A DNA stretch of 64,000 bases, taken from NCBI GenBank assembly GCA_945910005.1, contig OX246737.1:77258054-77322053 (forward strand). Reading direction: 5' to 3'. Below are positions 21,620 through 32,710 of the stretch, piece by piece (within the stretch, counting starts at the first letter, position 1; each line of letters begins with the position of its first letter). The notes under the pieces were generated by a model, which was not told the origin of the DNA, ran no database searches, and saw nothing but the letters and a program-made list of their open reading frames with translations. Made by a program: the position numbers and the translations under genes. The stretch is from Isoperla grammatica. Its lineage: Eukaryota; Arthropoda; Insecta; Plecoptera; Perlodidae.

Positions 21620-22452
21620 CCCTTATGTATTGTGAGTTTAAATCCAAGTTCCTACATTTTTCTGATGACCGTTCTCATATTATAGGCATTGGAATGTCGC
21701 GCCGTGTAGCTAAATTTGCTTTTGTAGCAACTAGCCGTTTGTTACGCCATTCGAAAACCGCTGGAGGTATCACAAAAAATGAAACCAATATTTCTTACCA
21801 AAAAGCCAATCTTTAATTAACATTACTTGGATTTTACTTAATTTTTATTTTTCCCACTTTACGAGGGGTCCCGATATTGACACGACTTTTTGGATTTTGG
21901 CTACTTTCAAAAATTTTTATATGGAAGGGATGAAAACAACAAATTATTTTTTGTGTGTGTGTACTATGTGTTCACAGCTATAAGTTTCTTGAAAAAATTA
22001 TGTGTTGGTTTAACCCCTAATGCCTTAAAAAAATTGTTGAAAATGGAAAAAATAAAAAACTGCCCTTTTGAGGGTAGGTAGTTTTTTAATTAGAGGGGAA
22101 GGTCCTAATTTTTTTTAAATGTTGCCACAAGTTGCTTAATCATATGAAGTTTAATATATAAAAAAATTTCATGTTGTTTTGCTTGGTTTGAAAGTTACAG
22201 ATTTTACAAAACTACCAAAAAACACAAGTTTTTACAAAACGTAAAATAACGGAAGAATATTTCAAACCCTATATTTAGTTTTCCAAGTAGGTGTTTTAAA
22301 TTGTATTGGATCATTAACCATTATGAGGGACTTGGTTACCTTAAGTTTGGGGTTTTGATAACAGAAATTATCAAATTAGTGATCTCCATGAAGAGGGTAT
22401 TTGTAATGTTATGAGATCGTCCCGTAGCAGTCGTCAATTCCAAAGTAGATAT

Positions 22453-22837
22453 TGTTAAGGAAGGGACAACCCCACCCTAACGGATAGAGTATAGTCTAGA
22501 TATAGTTACATTGTAGTTACATTATATAATAGTTATAGTTATTACATTTGTAGTATAGAATAGTTATGTAGATTAGAGTAGGAAGTGTGAACGGGCCGGC
22601 CGGGCTTGGTCGGGGGCGAGGGACGGGATGGTCGCCAGCCCGCCAGTGTGCGCTGGACACGGGAAGCGCACGGGCGGTGGTAGTCTGGGATAGACTGATA
22701 GTTTATAGTTAATTGTTATTTCTAGTTTTGTTTGGTAAGGTGATATATTTCAACCGTGTACAATAAATAGTGTTATTTTAAAGTTTATATGCTGTGTCGT
22801 AAATCTACCCCGCTAAGATTTCCTAGAGAACATAACA
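22453..22837 (+). mobile_element. Solo LTR
   Basis: 385 bp starting TGTTAAGG and ending CATAACA, flanked by ATAT on both sides (22449-22452, 22838-22841), a 4-bp target duplication. It has a GC-rich middle and AATAAA near 22763. No second LTR, primer-binding site or coding is adjacent, so it is a recombination product of an LTR retrotransposon, Ty3/gypsy or similar. The superfamily is not settled. Confidence 0.75.
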
Positions 22838-22884
22838 ATATGATGCGCAGAATGTTTTTGTGTGTCACCCATGATGGCTGTGTG

Positions 22885-23690
22885 CATTATTAATGACCAA
22901 TTACAGCACAGTACAACTGCTGTGTATGCGTTTCAGAAGGTAGTTCTGGAATTTTTGAAATCTTTTGCTCCCAACATGAAAAAGGTTACCGGTACATATT
23001 TTATTATTTTAGTGATGTTGCTGCAAGCCAATATAAGAACAAAAAAAATTTCTCCAATCTATGCCACTACTTTGAGGACTTAAAATACTCTGCTGAATGG
23101 CACTTTTGGCCACATCCCATGGGAAAGGGCCCTGTGATGTGATTGGTGGGACTGTTAAACGTATTGTAACCAAAACAAGCCTTCAAAAAACATTAAATAA
23201 TCACATCAAGACTTCCAAAGAGATGTTTGAATTTTGTGATGAGAATATTAAAGGAATAATTTTTTTCCACGTCACTTCTGAAACTATCCAGAAAGAAGAA
23301 AACTATCTAACGCAGCGGACGACAATGCAGTTGCGGTGCCTAACACAAGATCTTACCATTGCTACAAACCGATTGATTTGAACTTCATGCAAGTATCGAA
23401 AACCTCGAGTTCTGTTTTATATGATAAAGTGCTAATAACAAAGACAAAACAAAATCAGGAAATGTCATTATTGTAAAGCTCTGAGATTATGTTGCCTGTG
23501 TCTACGATGACAAGTGGTGGCTAGGGGAAGTTGCTGAATCTTTGGTAGAAAACTTGGACTTCAAAATTGACTTTTTTCATCCATCAGGACCAAGCACCGT
23601 TTTCAAAATGTCAGATAAAGATTCGGTATGGGTGACACACAAAAATATTCTGTGCATCATATCTCCTTTGGTATTAACGACTGCAGGGTA
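22885..23690 (+). pseudogene. Broken transposon-type gene (SHGKGPCD family)
   Basis: Read with frame changes on the plus strand: VYAFQKVVLEFLKSFAPNMK, then (S)DVAASQYKNKKNFSNLCHYF, AEWHFWPTSHGKGPCDVIGG, TVKRIVTK and KEMFEFCDENIKGIIFFHVT. These blocks are shared by a large family of uncharacterised proteins scattered through invertebrate and fish genomes that behave like mobile-element genes; biochemical role unknown to me. A downstream reading (KIDFFHPSGPSTVFKMSDKD) is probably the end of the same protein. The usual first Asp block DGAASQYKN is DVAASQYKN here. It lies between the arms and was likely this element's own gene. Confidence 0.6.
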
Positions 23691-24594
23691 TTGTAATGTT
23701 ATGAGATTGGGACGATCTCATAACATTACAATACCATCTGCATGGAGATCACTAACCTGTTATCAAAACACAAAACTTGAAGTAACCAAGTCCCTCATAA
23801 TGGTTAATGATCCAATGCAATTTAAAACACCTACTTGGAAAACTAAATAGGGTTTGAAATATTCTTCCGTTATTTTACGTTTTGTAAAAACTTGTGTTTT
23901 TTGGTAGTTTTGTAAAATCTGTAACTTTCAAACCAAGCAAAACAACATGACAAATTGTTGATGTATTAAACTTCATACAATCAAGCAACTTGTGGCAACA
24001 TTTAAAACAAATTAGGACCTTCCCCTCTAATTAAAAAACTACCCTCAAGAAGGCAGTTTTTTTATTATTTCCATTTTCAACAATTTTTTTAAGGCATTAG
24101 GGGTTAAACCAACACATAATTTTTTCAAGAAACTTATAGCTGTGAACACATAGTACACACACACAAAAAATTATTTTGATGTTTTCATCCCTTCCATATA
24201 AAAATAATTTTTGAAAGTAGCCCAAATCCAAAAAGTTGTGTCAATATCGGGGCCCCTCGTAAAGTGGAAAAAATTAAAATTAAGGAAAATCCAAGTAATG
24301 TTAATTAAAGATTGGCTTTTTAGTAAGAAATATTGGTTTCATTTTTTGTGATACCTCCAGCGGTTTTCGAATGGCGTAACAAACCGCTAGTCGCTACAAA
24401 ACCAAATTTAGCTACACGGCTCGACATTCCAATGCCTATATTATGAGAACGGTTCATCACAACAAACCTAGGAACTTGGATTTAAACTCACAATACATTA
24501 GGGGAGGGCCTATCAACATGCAAAATTTAAACAAAATCAAAAATCGTGCCGCAACCACTTTTTTTTAAATCTGGTGAATGTAAATGGAATGACC

Positions 24595-24748
24595 CTATGA
24601 CAATCCCACAAGTCACGAAGGTTGTGACTTTAGTAAAATCGCAGTACTTAAAAACCTTCAGTCAGGATTGCCGATAGCGGTTATCAAACCACTGAAACCA
24701 GCGATCTCCCGAATATGAGCCGCATATGCTAGCACTGAGCCACCTGTA
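24595..24748 (-). repeat. tRNA-headed SINE-like sequence
   Basis: On the minus strand TGGCTCAGTGCTAGCA is a good A box and GGTTTGATAACC a weak B box. A non-tRNA body follows to about 24595. It is a different head from those at 9768 and 41950. Confidence 0.45.
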
Positions 24749-25149
24749 TCGGTGGTGTTTTATAGTATTGAACTGTTCAATTCAATCTTTGTAAGCAATG
24801 TGGTTCAAGTGGAGAGCCAAGATGGCGGGACGTGCGGGTTGTGTGTTCAGAGCGCTCCGTGTTTACATGCTTATTTTGGCGATTAAATGCGTTGTAAACG
24901 AAAACCAAGTAGAACAGTCGGTTCGCGAAGTTATTAAACAGCGTATGGTGTTCGGGTTTCCTATGGAAAGTGTGCTAGTCTCATGTAAATGTGAAGTGAC
25001 AACATCAACATTGTGCTTGTGCGTCTTAGAGGACATGAGAATCTCGAGGTCGCGTCCATCCCCTGCTCTGCCGGGGTGGTACAGCCGGCCGGTAGCTCGG
25101 CCACGGTTCGGCCTGCACCTGCAGCTGCCAGTCAACGTGCGGCGTTGCC

Positions 25150-26340
25150 ATGTTGCTCATCGCGCTCGCGGGGGACGTCGAGCTGAACCCGGGTCCTCAG
25201 GGAAATAACGCAAGTTCACAGGTAAACGATGTATCAAACAACGTGCCAATCTTACATCAACAACCAATCAGGAAGTGTGAAGTATGCAAATCAACGGGCA
25301 GAGTTAATCAGATATTCCTTGAGTGTTCGAGCTGCGGGAAGGTGACACACCGTACGTGTGCGAGATTACCCCCCTCAGAACACAGGCGTATAATGAAACG
25401 ATCTCTACAGTGGTCCTGTTGGAACTGCTCCCTTCCAGAACTCTCAGACTCGTTCTTCTCCCAAACTAGCGAACAGGATTCCACTAGTAGTTGTGTAAAT
25501 GTAAATAAATCTCACGGTATAACTATTCTATCATTTAATGCACGTAGTTTGTTGTGCAAGAAGCGCAAAGCAGACACCGAAGCGTGGGTGAAAACACACA
25601 TCCCATCAATCATTTGCGTCAGTGAAACCTGGCTGGACGAATCAATTCACGACAACGAAATATTCAACGGTGATTATTATATATTTCGAAAAGACCGCGC
25701 CGGCTCTAGACATGGTGGTGTGTTGATTGCTGTGGCCCACGGCTTGTCGCCAAGCAGAAGACACGACTTGGAGACTGACGACGGCGAGATTCTGTGGGTG
25801 GAAATCAAGGTGCATAGCAACAGGTTACTGTGTGCGTCGGCATACAGAGCTCCGAACTCGAGTGTCAACTCAACAGATGATATCCTACTATCCCTGAACA
25901 AAGCTAAATCCACACTTTGTGGCAACATCGCTATGTTGGTATGCGGAGATTTTAATGTGGACGTTGAATGGTCTGCAGTCGACCAAACTTCGATTCCGAG
26001 AAACCAATTAGCCTGTCAATTTCTAACGGCATTTCAGGACCTGTACCTTACTCAACTTGTACCAGAAGCCACTAGAATAACAACTACCTGCCGGTCCCTT
26101 ATCGATCTAGTACTATGTAATGATCCAGCTATTGTAAATACCATCGAGGTTGTCCCAGGTGTCAGCGACCACCACGCCGTCAAAACAACACTTAAATGGC
26201 TCTCACCAAAACCAAAACTTGTCAACAAAACAGTTTTAAATTACAATAAAGCTAACTGGGTAAAACTACGACAGCTACTATGGGAACGCCTACCAACTCT
26301 CACCAATAACTTAGACATCGAGCAATTCTGGGTGATTTAG
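25150..26340 (+). pseudogene. LINE ORF: 2A motif, PHD-like finger, APE endonuclease
   Basis: ATG at 25150 is the first Met after an in-frame stop and gives MLLIALAGDVELNPGPQ. DVELNPG|P fits the D-x-E-x-NPGP 2A consensus, which makes ribosomes skip the Gly-Pro bond; a hydrophobic LLIALAG precedes it, so the 2A leader could also act as a signal-like sequence. Next, about residues 41-95, is a Cys/His cluster (CEVCKSTG, CSSCGKVTHRTCARLPP, WSCWNC) of PHD type. The endonuclease from about 130 has all blocks: SFNARS, VSETWLDE, RKDR..GGV, AYRAPNS, CGDFNVDVEW, SLIDLVLCND and GVSDHHAV. It ends at a TAG after EQFWVI, with the same frame continuing beyond. Apart from that stop the domain looks intact. 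Confidence 0.88.
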
Positions 26341-27642
26341 CGGGACTGTTTCTGGAACTGTGTCCACTCAGCCATCCCCAGTGTGAAAATACGAGGGAAA
26401 CGCCGCCCACCTTGGATTACGGATGCGTGCATCAAACTAATAAAGAAAAGAGATGCTTTGTACAAAAAGTGGAAACAACACAATTGCCAAGAAAATCTAT
26501 GTAAATATCAAGAAAGTAAGAAGCAGGCGAAACAGCACATACGCAAATCTCACAACGATTACGTTTGGAAACTGGGGGAAAGTGATCAGAACAAAGGCTT
26601 GTGGAAATATATCCACAGCAAATGTGGAAGCCTTGCACCAACACACTTTACGCAAAACAAGCAGCTCGTGAACGACGCTCCTGCTATTGCGGAGGCTTTC
26701 AGTTCGCACTTTAAACTCACCTTTGTGCCAACAACAACATGCCAGAAGCAAGGTGATTTATTTGGCATAGCCGGCCGCGCCTCCCATCACCTGTTGACAA
26801 ACCTTCACGTCTCTCAGGCGGAAGTATTTAAATGTCTCCAAGGGCTTAAGCCAGGCGCCGCCCCCGGTCCCGACCAAATACCCACTAAGATCTTACAACA
26901 ATGCGCAGCTGCCATCACCCCCTCACTTGCTACTCTATTCAAACTCTCACTCTGCTCGGGTGCAATACCACGAGAGTGGAAAGTTAGCAACATAGTACCA
27001 GTATTCAAGTCGGGTGCTAAAGACAACGTGGCGAACTATAGGCCCATAGCTTTGACGTCGATCATCTGCAAAATGCTGGAAAAACTCATATCCAAGTCCA
27101 TCCTTGAACACTTAGAGTTAAATGGATCCGTAAATAAGAACCAACACGGTTTCCTGCCGAGACGATCGTGCGTCACCATGATGGCTAAGATGATTGAAGA
27201 CTGGCAATTTGAGCTGGATAAGAAGACAGTGAAACAGATTGACGTTGTCTCTCTCGATCTGAGCAAAGCTTTCGACCTTGTGCCACACCCAAGGTTGTTA
27301 AGGAAATTAGAGCATTACGGTATCCAAGGTCAACTGCTCCAGTGGTGCACCTCGTTTTTAACAGGAAGAACACAACACGTGGTGTACGGTGGACACAAAT
27401 CCGGAAGTGTTCGTGTTACCTCTGGGGTGCCACAGGGGTCAGTGTTGGGGCCTCTATTTTTCGTAACATACATGATGGACCTCCCAGCATGCGTGTCCTC
27501 TCCAATTGCCATGTACGCGGATGACTGCACCGTGTACAAGCATATCAACAACGAAGATGACGCAGCTCTCCTGCAGGCAGACCTTGACAACATTTTCCTG
27601 TGGTGCAGTGTCAACCAAATGAGGCTTAAGGCGAATCCCTAG
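26341..27642 (+). pseudogene. LINE reverse transcriptase, same frame after TAG, 3' truncated
   Basis: Same frame as the preceding endonuclease. It reads KIRGKRRPPWITDACIKLIK, then RT blocks GAAPGPDQIPTKILQ, NYRPIALTSIICKMLEKL, QHGFLPRRSCVTMM, VVSLDLSKAFDLV (catalytic Asp), SGVPQGSVLGPLFF and IAMYADDCTV (catalytic pair). It stops at NQMRLKANP, where a Thr/Lys-rich NPxKT block and the thumb should follow. Sequence after 27642 shows no LINE C-terminus. It resembles CR1/Jockey-group RTs. GC content and codon use differ clearly from the AT-rich RT at 28096, so the two are different families. Confidence 0.85.
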
Positions 27643-28095
27643 AAGCCTATTTTCGGTCGTAGCTCGAATTGCCTTCAAACTTAATTATTGAGTGGAGTGT
27701 ACTCCTACTTTACCCCCCCTACACTTTTCCACTACGATGAAGTACCCTGCACGGCCGGGTGCGACATCAGTCGGGTGAGAGGCTTCGCTGAGGAAGGTTG
27801 TGTCACTTTCCCCTCTGCCGCCCTTCGGCTGTGCTCGGCTCTGCTCGGCACTGAGTCGGGCCGCGGTCGGGCGCGTATGTGCTGTTGCCAAGTGTACTCC
27901 AGCGGCCGGCTGGCTGCCACCGCGATTGCGCCGAACAGAGCCCTGATATTATTATTATGTTATGGTCATTTTCTGTCGCGCAACACTCGATAGTGCACAA
28001 GCACAGATAACATATTGTTGGAGCACAAGTCTATGAATGACATCTTTATGGTTGTACACACAGCTGGTGTATGCGACACAACGATATCGTGCTGG
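27643..28095. other. GC-rich junction of unknown origin
   Basis: 450 bp between two unrelated LINE fragments. 27760-27940 is strongly GC-rich with CGG/GCC runs, and then composition turns AT-rich. No credible coding; it may be a 5' UTR of another element. Confidence 0.4.
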
Positions 28096-29154
28096 CCTCT
28101 CCCTCTTTTAAAAAAGTTGAAAGCTAGATATAGTGTTAGCCCACATTTGTTAGCTATTCTCTCAGATTATTTTCTAAATAGGCAAATGTTTATAAATCTA
28201 CCTAATTATTCGTCAGATTTTATAGATATTCTGTGTGGAGTTCCCCAAGGTTCAGTTTTGGGGCCACTTTTATTTATTCTTTACATTGACGATATATCTG
28301 ATATAATGTCTGGTATTTCTTATTTGTTGTATGCTGATGATTTGGTTTTTTATTTAGAAGGTACAAATACCGAAGAAATTGTCAGGAGGCTTCAAGAAAT
28401 TTTAAGAAGAATGGATAACTGGTTTCTGAGTCAGAAACTCAATATTAATTATAGTAAAACTAATTTTATGATTTTTCATAAGGCTAATGATAATACTGTG
28501 AATAGATTTCCTCAAGTGTTAACTTGTAATGGTAACATTATTTCTAGAGTATTTGAATTTAAGTATCTTGGTGTTTATTTAGACTGTAGTCTTACTTTTA
28601 AAAGGCACTATGAATATGTTTGTAATAGGGTGTCTTCAGCAATAGGTATGATTGTAAGAATGAAGAGATTTGTGACTGAGAGAATGCTGAGATTACTTGT
28701 TGATTCGTATGTTCACTCTATAATTGATTATTGTTTAGTTGTGTGGGCTGTTCGACCATCTGCAGATTATATTGTGCTGCAAAGAAGAATAGACCATTTA
28801 TTTGATGAAGTTCCTTTCCACCAAGACTTGCAGGACAATTTTTTGACAATTGATGAGCGAATGAAGTTCCATGTGCTGGTAAATACTTTTAAGATGTTGA
28901 AAGGTATGTATTTAGATGTTATGCCAACTATGTTTAATTTTGTTGAACGCACTCGTGATTCTATATTAACTTTTACTTTACAGGTTCCTATAATGAATTC
29001 CGAGTCGTTCCGCAGGTCATTCTTGTACAGAGGTGTACACTTCTGGAATTCACTTCCGCATGATCTTCGAAGCCAGTTTGTGAGATTGCGGCTCCTAGAA
29101 TTTAGGAATAAGATTGAGTCTGTAATTCTTAAGAAGAGAGTTAGGCGTGTCTAA
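28096..29154 (+). pseudogene. LINE reverse transcriptase C-terminal half
   Basis: Reads LPLLKKLKARYSVSPHLLAI, LCGVPQGSVLGPLLFILYID, YLLYADDLVFYLEG (YADD catalytic pair), INYSKTNFMIF and FEFKYLGVYLDCSLTFKRHY, then the typical LINE tail region (VHSIIDYCLVVWA, SFLYRGVHFWNSLPHDLR). The first catalytic Asp block lies upstream of the truncation. The C-terminal half is unbroken over about 350 codons, implying recent insertion. The open frame extends upstream to 28015, but those residues do not resemble RT and come from flanking DNA. CR1/Jockey-like group. Confidence 0.82.
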
Positions 29155-29873
29155 GCTAAGATTGTTCTACTGTAAGTGGTTTTTCATCTGTTTTAGATGG
29201 AGATGATTGTTGGTCTGCTGGGAATCTACATCTGATTTCCTGAATTCTCTTGATTCAGTTTGATCTCTACTTATAAATGGTTCTCGGATCAAGTTTTTCA
29301 AGACCATCTTTGACTTTCAAGATTCGAAGTGAAGATAGAAGGCGTGTGCGGTTTCCCGGGTTGCTTTTACGTGGAATTTTAATTTTCCCAGATTGCAGTT
29401 TCTGATTTTTTGCAATCCTCATTTCGTTTGAGCTGGGACCGTTAACAAATCAGTTTTTCTTTTTTTCTTCTTTCTTTATTCTTTTTTCTTTTTTCTTTTT
29501 TCTTTTCTTTCTTCTTTTTTTTCCCCTTCTTTTTCACTTTTATATATATAGGCTACACATATTTATTTTTTCCAACAATTTTTTTTTGTTTCTTCATGTT
29601 CTTTCTTATTTGCATACTTCTATTTTTATTTTTTAATATGTTGAATTTCCACTTCATTTGATTTTATTTAATTTCTCAATTATTTTGTCTTGTTCTTGAT
29701 TATATTTTATATAGTTCAGTAGTTTGTTTTGTTTTTGTTGTTATTGTTATTTATGATTTCATTACTATTCATTGTTTGCATAGCTTAGTTTTATTTAAGG
29801 TCCTCCTTTGTAAATCAGTTTTTATAACTGAATAGGATAGACATTAAATAAATAAATAAATAAATAAATAAAA
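28096..29873 (+). mobile_element. 5'-truncated LINE with (TAAA)n tail
   Basis: RT coding begins mid-palm, runs to a stop at 29154, then a T-rich 3' UTR of about 690 bp ends in a (TAAA)n tail at 29844-29872. Its 3' junction lies exactly against a piggyBac-like MITE piece. No target duplication was found. Confidence 0.8.
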
Positions 29874-30320
29874 TCGAAATTCTGAATCATCACCGCACTG
29901 TGGTTTAGTAAGCTCTACATACTGAATGCTCTAAGTTGTGTCTTACATTGTAATCAGTATGTTTTTTAATTATAATTTATTTTATTACTAATTATCAAAT
30001 TAATAATCAAAATAACTACGACTACGACCAAACGAACTACGATGTTCGACTTCTTGTTGCAATCTTGAGATATAATTAAATAGGCCTAATGCAAATTTTA
30101 TAATTTGTATGACTGTGATAACGATTTCCTTAGTAATTTAAGGAAATCATTATCATAGTCATACTGATTATAATGATAGATACATTTATCATTCAGTCTG
30201 TAGGGCTTACCAAACCACAGCGCTATGGGTTCTCAGATTTCGATTTTGTGTTTTAATCTTGAGATATAATTAAAAAACGAAAATTTTCTGCGGTTTTTGA
30301 CGTAGAGGTATCCTTCGCTC
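29874..30320. mobile_element. piggyBac-like palindromic MITE, right part
   Basis: Matches the element at 53569-53942: AATCTTGAGATATAA, then GCGGTTTTTGACGTAGAGG and TATCCTTCGCTC, followed by TTAA at 30321-30324. The left end is missing, replaced by the LINE. A perfect internal hairpin arm TATGACTGTGATAACGATTT is at 30108-30127, with its inverse ending about 30163. Confidence 0.65.
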
Positions 30321-30579
30321 TTAAGCCACTTCCCTTCCCTCTGCAAGAAGTACGTGTGGCAAACTTTTGACATGTGACGTGTTAGTTTAATTTAGTTTAA
30401 TTGTCGTGTTAATAGTGTTAGTGTTGAGAAGGCTCTTCGCGGAACAAGATTTCCTAGGATTTTAAGTGTTTTAGCATAATGTTTGCTAGCGCTGACGCTG
30501 TTTCTTGTCAAGAGACTTTTATTTTTTTTTTTACTTATGTGGTTTTGTGGTGACAAGAATAAACAATTAAGCTAATAAT

Positions 30580-30624
30580 AATTATTTAATAATAATAATA
30601 ATAAGAAGAAGAAGAAGAATAGGC

Positions 30625-30655
<31 letters not shown>
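30580..30655. repeat. AAT/AAG trinucleotide microsatellite
   Basis: Runs of TAA and AGA triplets, interrupted by AGGC. Confidence 0.9.
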
Positions 30656-30676
30656 TTAATTAATGAAATAAACAAA

Positions 30677-31135
30677 TACATAAATGTTTATATTACATAC
30701 TTATTATAATTGACAAATAAATATAGGCTATTAATAACAACTTCAAAATTAAATTAATTTATTGAAACACTTTGAGGTGAGAAAAACAAAATAAATACAC
30801 ATCATTTATAATAAAAAAAGCTTGGCCAATGAATCTGTAATTTGGCTTTTGGTCATGTATTATACTTTCTACTATAAATCAATAAAGATTATAATTAACC
30901 AAGTTAATAAACTTCAATATTAATTTTGTTGATGTAGGTAATTCAAGAAACATTTTGGGACTTGGCCAAATTAAACTGAAGAATGCAAATTCATCGGCCA
31001 AGCTTTTTATTAATATATGATGTGTGTTTATTTTGTTTTTCTCACCGCAAAGTATTTCAATAAATTAATTTAATTTTGTAATTATTATTAATATATATAT
31101 TTGTCAATTATATTAAGTAATATAAAAATGTAGGC
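30677..31135. repeat. Palindromic element with 150-bp arms
   Basis: The arm 30677-30832 (including GAGAAAAACAAAATAAATAC and AAAAAAGCTTGGCC) is repeated in inverse at 30984-31135 (GGCCAAGCTTTTTATT, GTTTATTTTGTTTTTCTC). The interior of about 150 bp is AT-rich and non-coding. No target duplication recognised. Confidence 0.75.
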
Positions 31136-32228
31136 CTATCCATGCCATTTGTAAGGGAATGGCCCTTACGTACCATTTGAATTAGGCGCCTCGCGCACTG
31201 TCATCGGTAATAAAGGTGGCAGGGCAGTGTGACACTTGTTGCAGCGGCCGCCTATTTCAAGTGGTATTCACATTGACTCCGCTCTATCATATACCTCAGC
31301 ATATATCATTTAATCTTATTATATCTATCCGATCATACTTATCACAAGACAAATACATACGAAGAGAAACAGTGAACATGCAGAAGAGTGGACAAAGGTG
31401 AGTCCAACCAACCTGCTTTTAATTGAGACACCCAAGGATTATTGTATCGACTTAGTATTGCCTTATTTTATATTGTTTGTATTGTTTGTACCATGTATAT
31501 TGTAATCAGAGGATTCTGTTTTATGTAACCTATTGTGTTAATAAGTATCGTGTATTTTCATGCCACATTCATGTTCCCACCCATGTAGGGAACTTTTCTT
31601 ATGTAAAGGTGGCAATGTGTTTTTAAATCATGTAAAGTTGGCTATACTGGAATTCAAAGCAACTGCGCACGCCCGCCATCTAGCGTCACCTCGGTGACTT
31701 ACAGACACATGCGCATCTCTGCCATCCCGTAGCAGACGACGAACTGCTGGGGTGCGCGCGCACACACCCCCCTCACCCTCCCATCAGGCGGGTGCTGGGT
31801 ATTTAATATGCAACTCCACGTCGAGAATATCAGTTTGTGTGGGGCGTAGCGCCCCGTCAGGTCAGGCGTCCATTGCATGAGGAAGTCCCCGTCCAATAGT
31901 TGCATAGGAGCCCTAGGGATCAGCACCTCCGCTGTCTAGGGTACTAGTCGCATGGCCCCACGCGACTCCGAGCCTCGATTGCGTCGGCCTGCACCCTAAC
32001 CCGGTGACTTGGTCCGTTGCAGCGCTCGTACACGCGCAGAGAACGCACATAGGGACTTAAACTTTTCGCGTGGTTAACGCTTCCAGTATTGCCAACTGTT
32101 GCCACGTTAAAGTTCATATTTTCTGTTCAATGTATTTCACTTGGTCTACGGACTTAAAATATTTCACACTTGTGATAAAGAGCTAAACTTAGTCAAACAG
32201 TGTTTTTCTTTGGTCTCCCTACTCGATT

Positions 32229-32263
<35 letters not shown>

Positions 32264-32710
32264 ACTCGTAAGTTCCTAAGAGCGAGGACTTGTTTAGGTG
32301 ACCCAAAAACGAGGACCACACAGTACGGTGACGAATCTAATGATTATTTTTACCTTGTTTAATTCCCTGCACTTCTCTGATCAAATCAATGTATATATTG
32401 TTAATATGTGATTAATGAAAACATAGATAATTGGCAAAAACCTAGTCGTGGACTCGTATGAACACACACAGGTATCCGAGGACGTCACGAAAGTGAGGAC
32501 ATTCATACACACATACTTTTTGGATTAAAAGCGGGGACATGTGCACACGCACTCACACCCAAAGCGAGAGTATTGCACTGTGTCTGTATCCAGTGCATGC
32601 CTTGCATATTAGGCCTATAATATAGTGATCGGCATACTTGTAGACCCTAACTTGAAACTAGTGGACAGAATGCCCACTATGTAGTACACACTAATATTTT
32701 ACATTCGGAT
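31136..32710. other. Gene-free stretch with GC-rich island
   Basis: No coding seen. 31650-32080 is GC-rich, with TATTTAATATG near 31800 that could be a TATA-type promoter element; no ORF follows. A CA microsatellite is at 32231-32260. Scattered GAGGAC motifs (32283, 32311, 32478, 32493) foreshadow the minisatellite to the right. Confidence 0.45.

Larger units (their letters stand above)
21079..24577. mobile_element. Second inverted-repeat element, about 0.9-kb arms
   Basis: Ends TTTACATTCACCAGAT (21079) and ATCTGGTGAATGTAAA (24577) are inverted. The arms (21079-22430 with a hAT insertion; 23697-24577) match along their length, for example GGCATTGGAATGTCG at 21684 and its inverse near 24428. 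The spacer holds a solo LTR and a broken gene. The right arm's inner edge has a perfect small palindrome TAATGTTATGAGAT...ATCTCATAACATTA (23693-23730). It abuts the outer Harbinger-like element, truncating its right end. The transposon class is unknown. Confidence 0.7.
24790..27642 (+). mobile_element. APE-type LINE with N-terminal 2A-like peptide
   Basis: GC-rich 5' region, then one long plus-strand frame with 2A motif, PHD-like zinc cluster, APE endonuclease and reverse transcriptase, interrupted by an in-frame TAG at 26338-26340 and cut off after the RT palm. 2A-like sequences are known from APE-type non-LTR retrotransposons of several animals. Everything after 27642 is unrelated, so the 3' end is lost. 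The 5' edge is not fixed. Confidence 0.85.

Noticed and set aside
24798..25208. 136-codon frame over the 2A LINE 5' end
   Set aside because: Out of frame with the 2A/endonuclease ORF and without recognisable domains; probably 5' UTR composition, though a short upstream ORF cannot be excluded.
28015..28095. N-terminal extension of the AT-rich RT fragment
   Set aside because: Residues before LPLLKKLK do not resemble RT; the frame is open by chance across the 5' truncation point.
31151..31705. Possible LTR starting TGTAAGGG and ending CTTACA
   Set aside because: No target duplication and no partner LTR, primer-binding site or internal coding; the ends may be chance.
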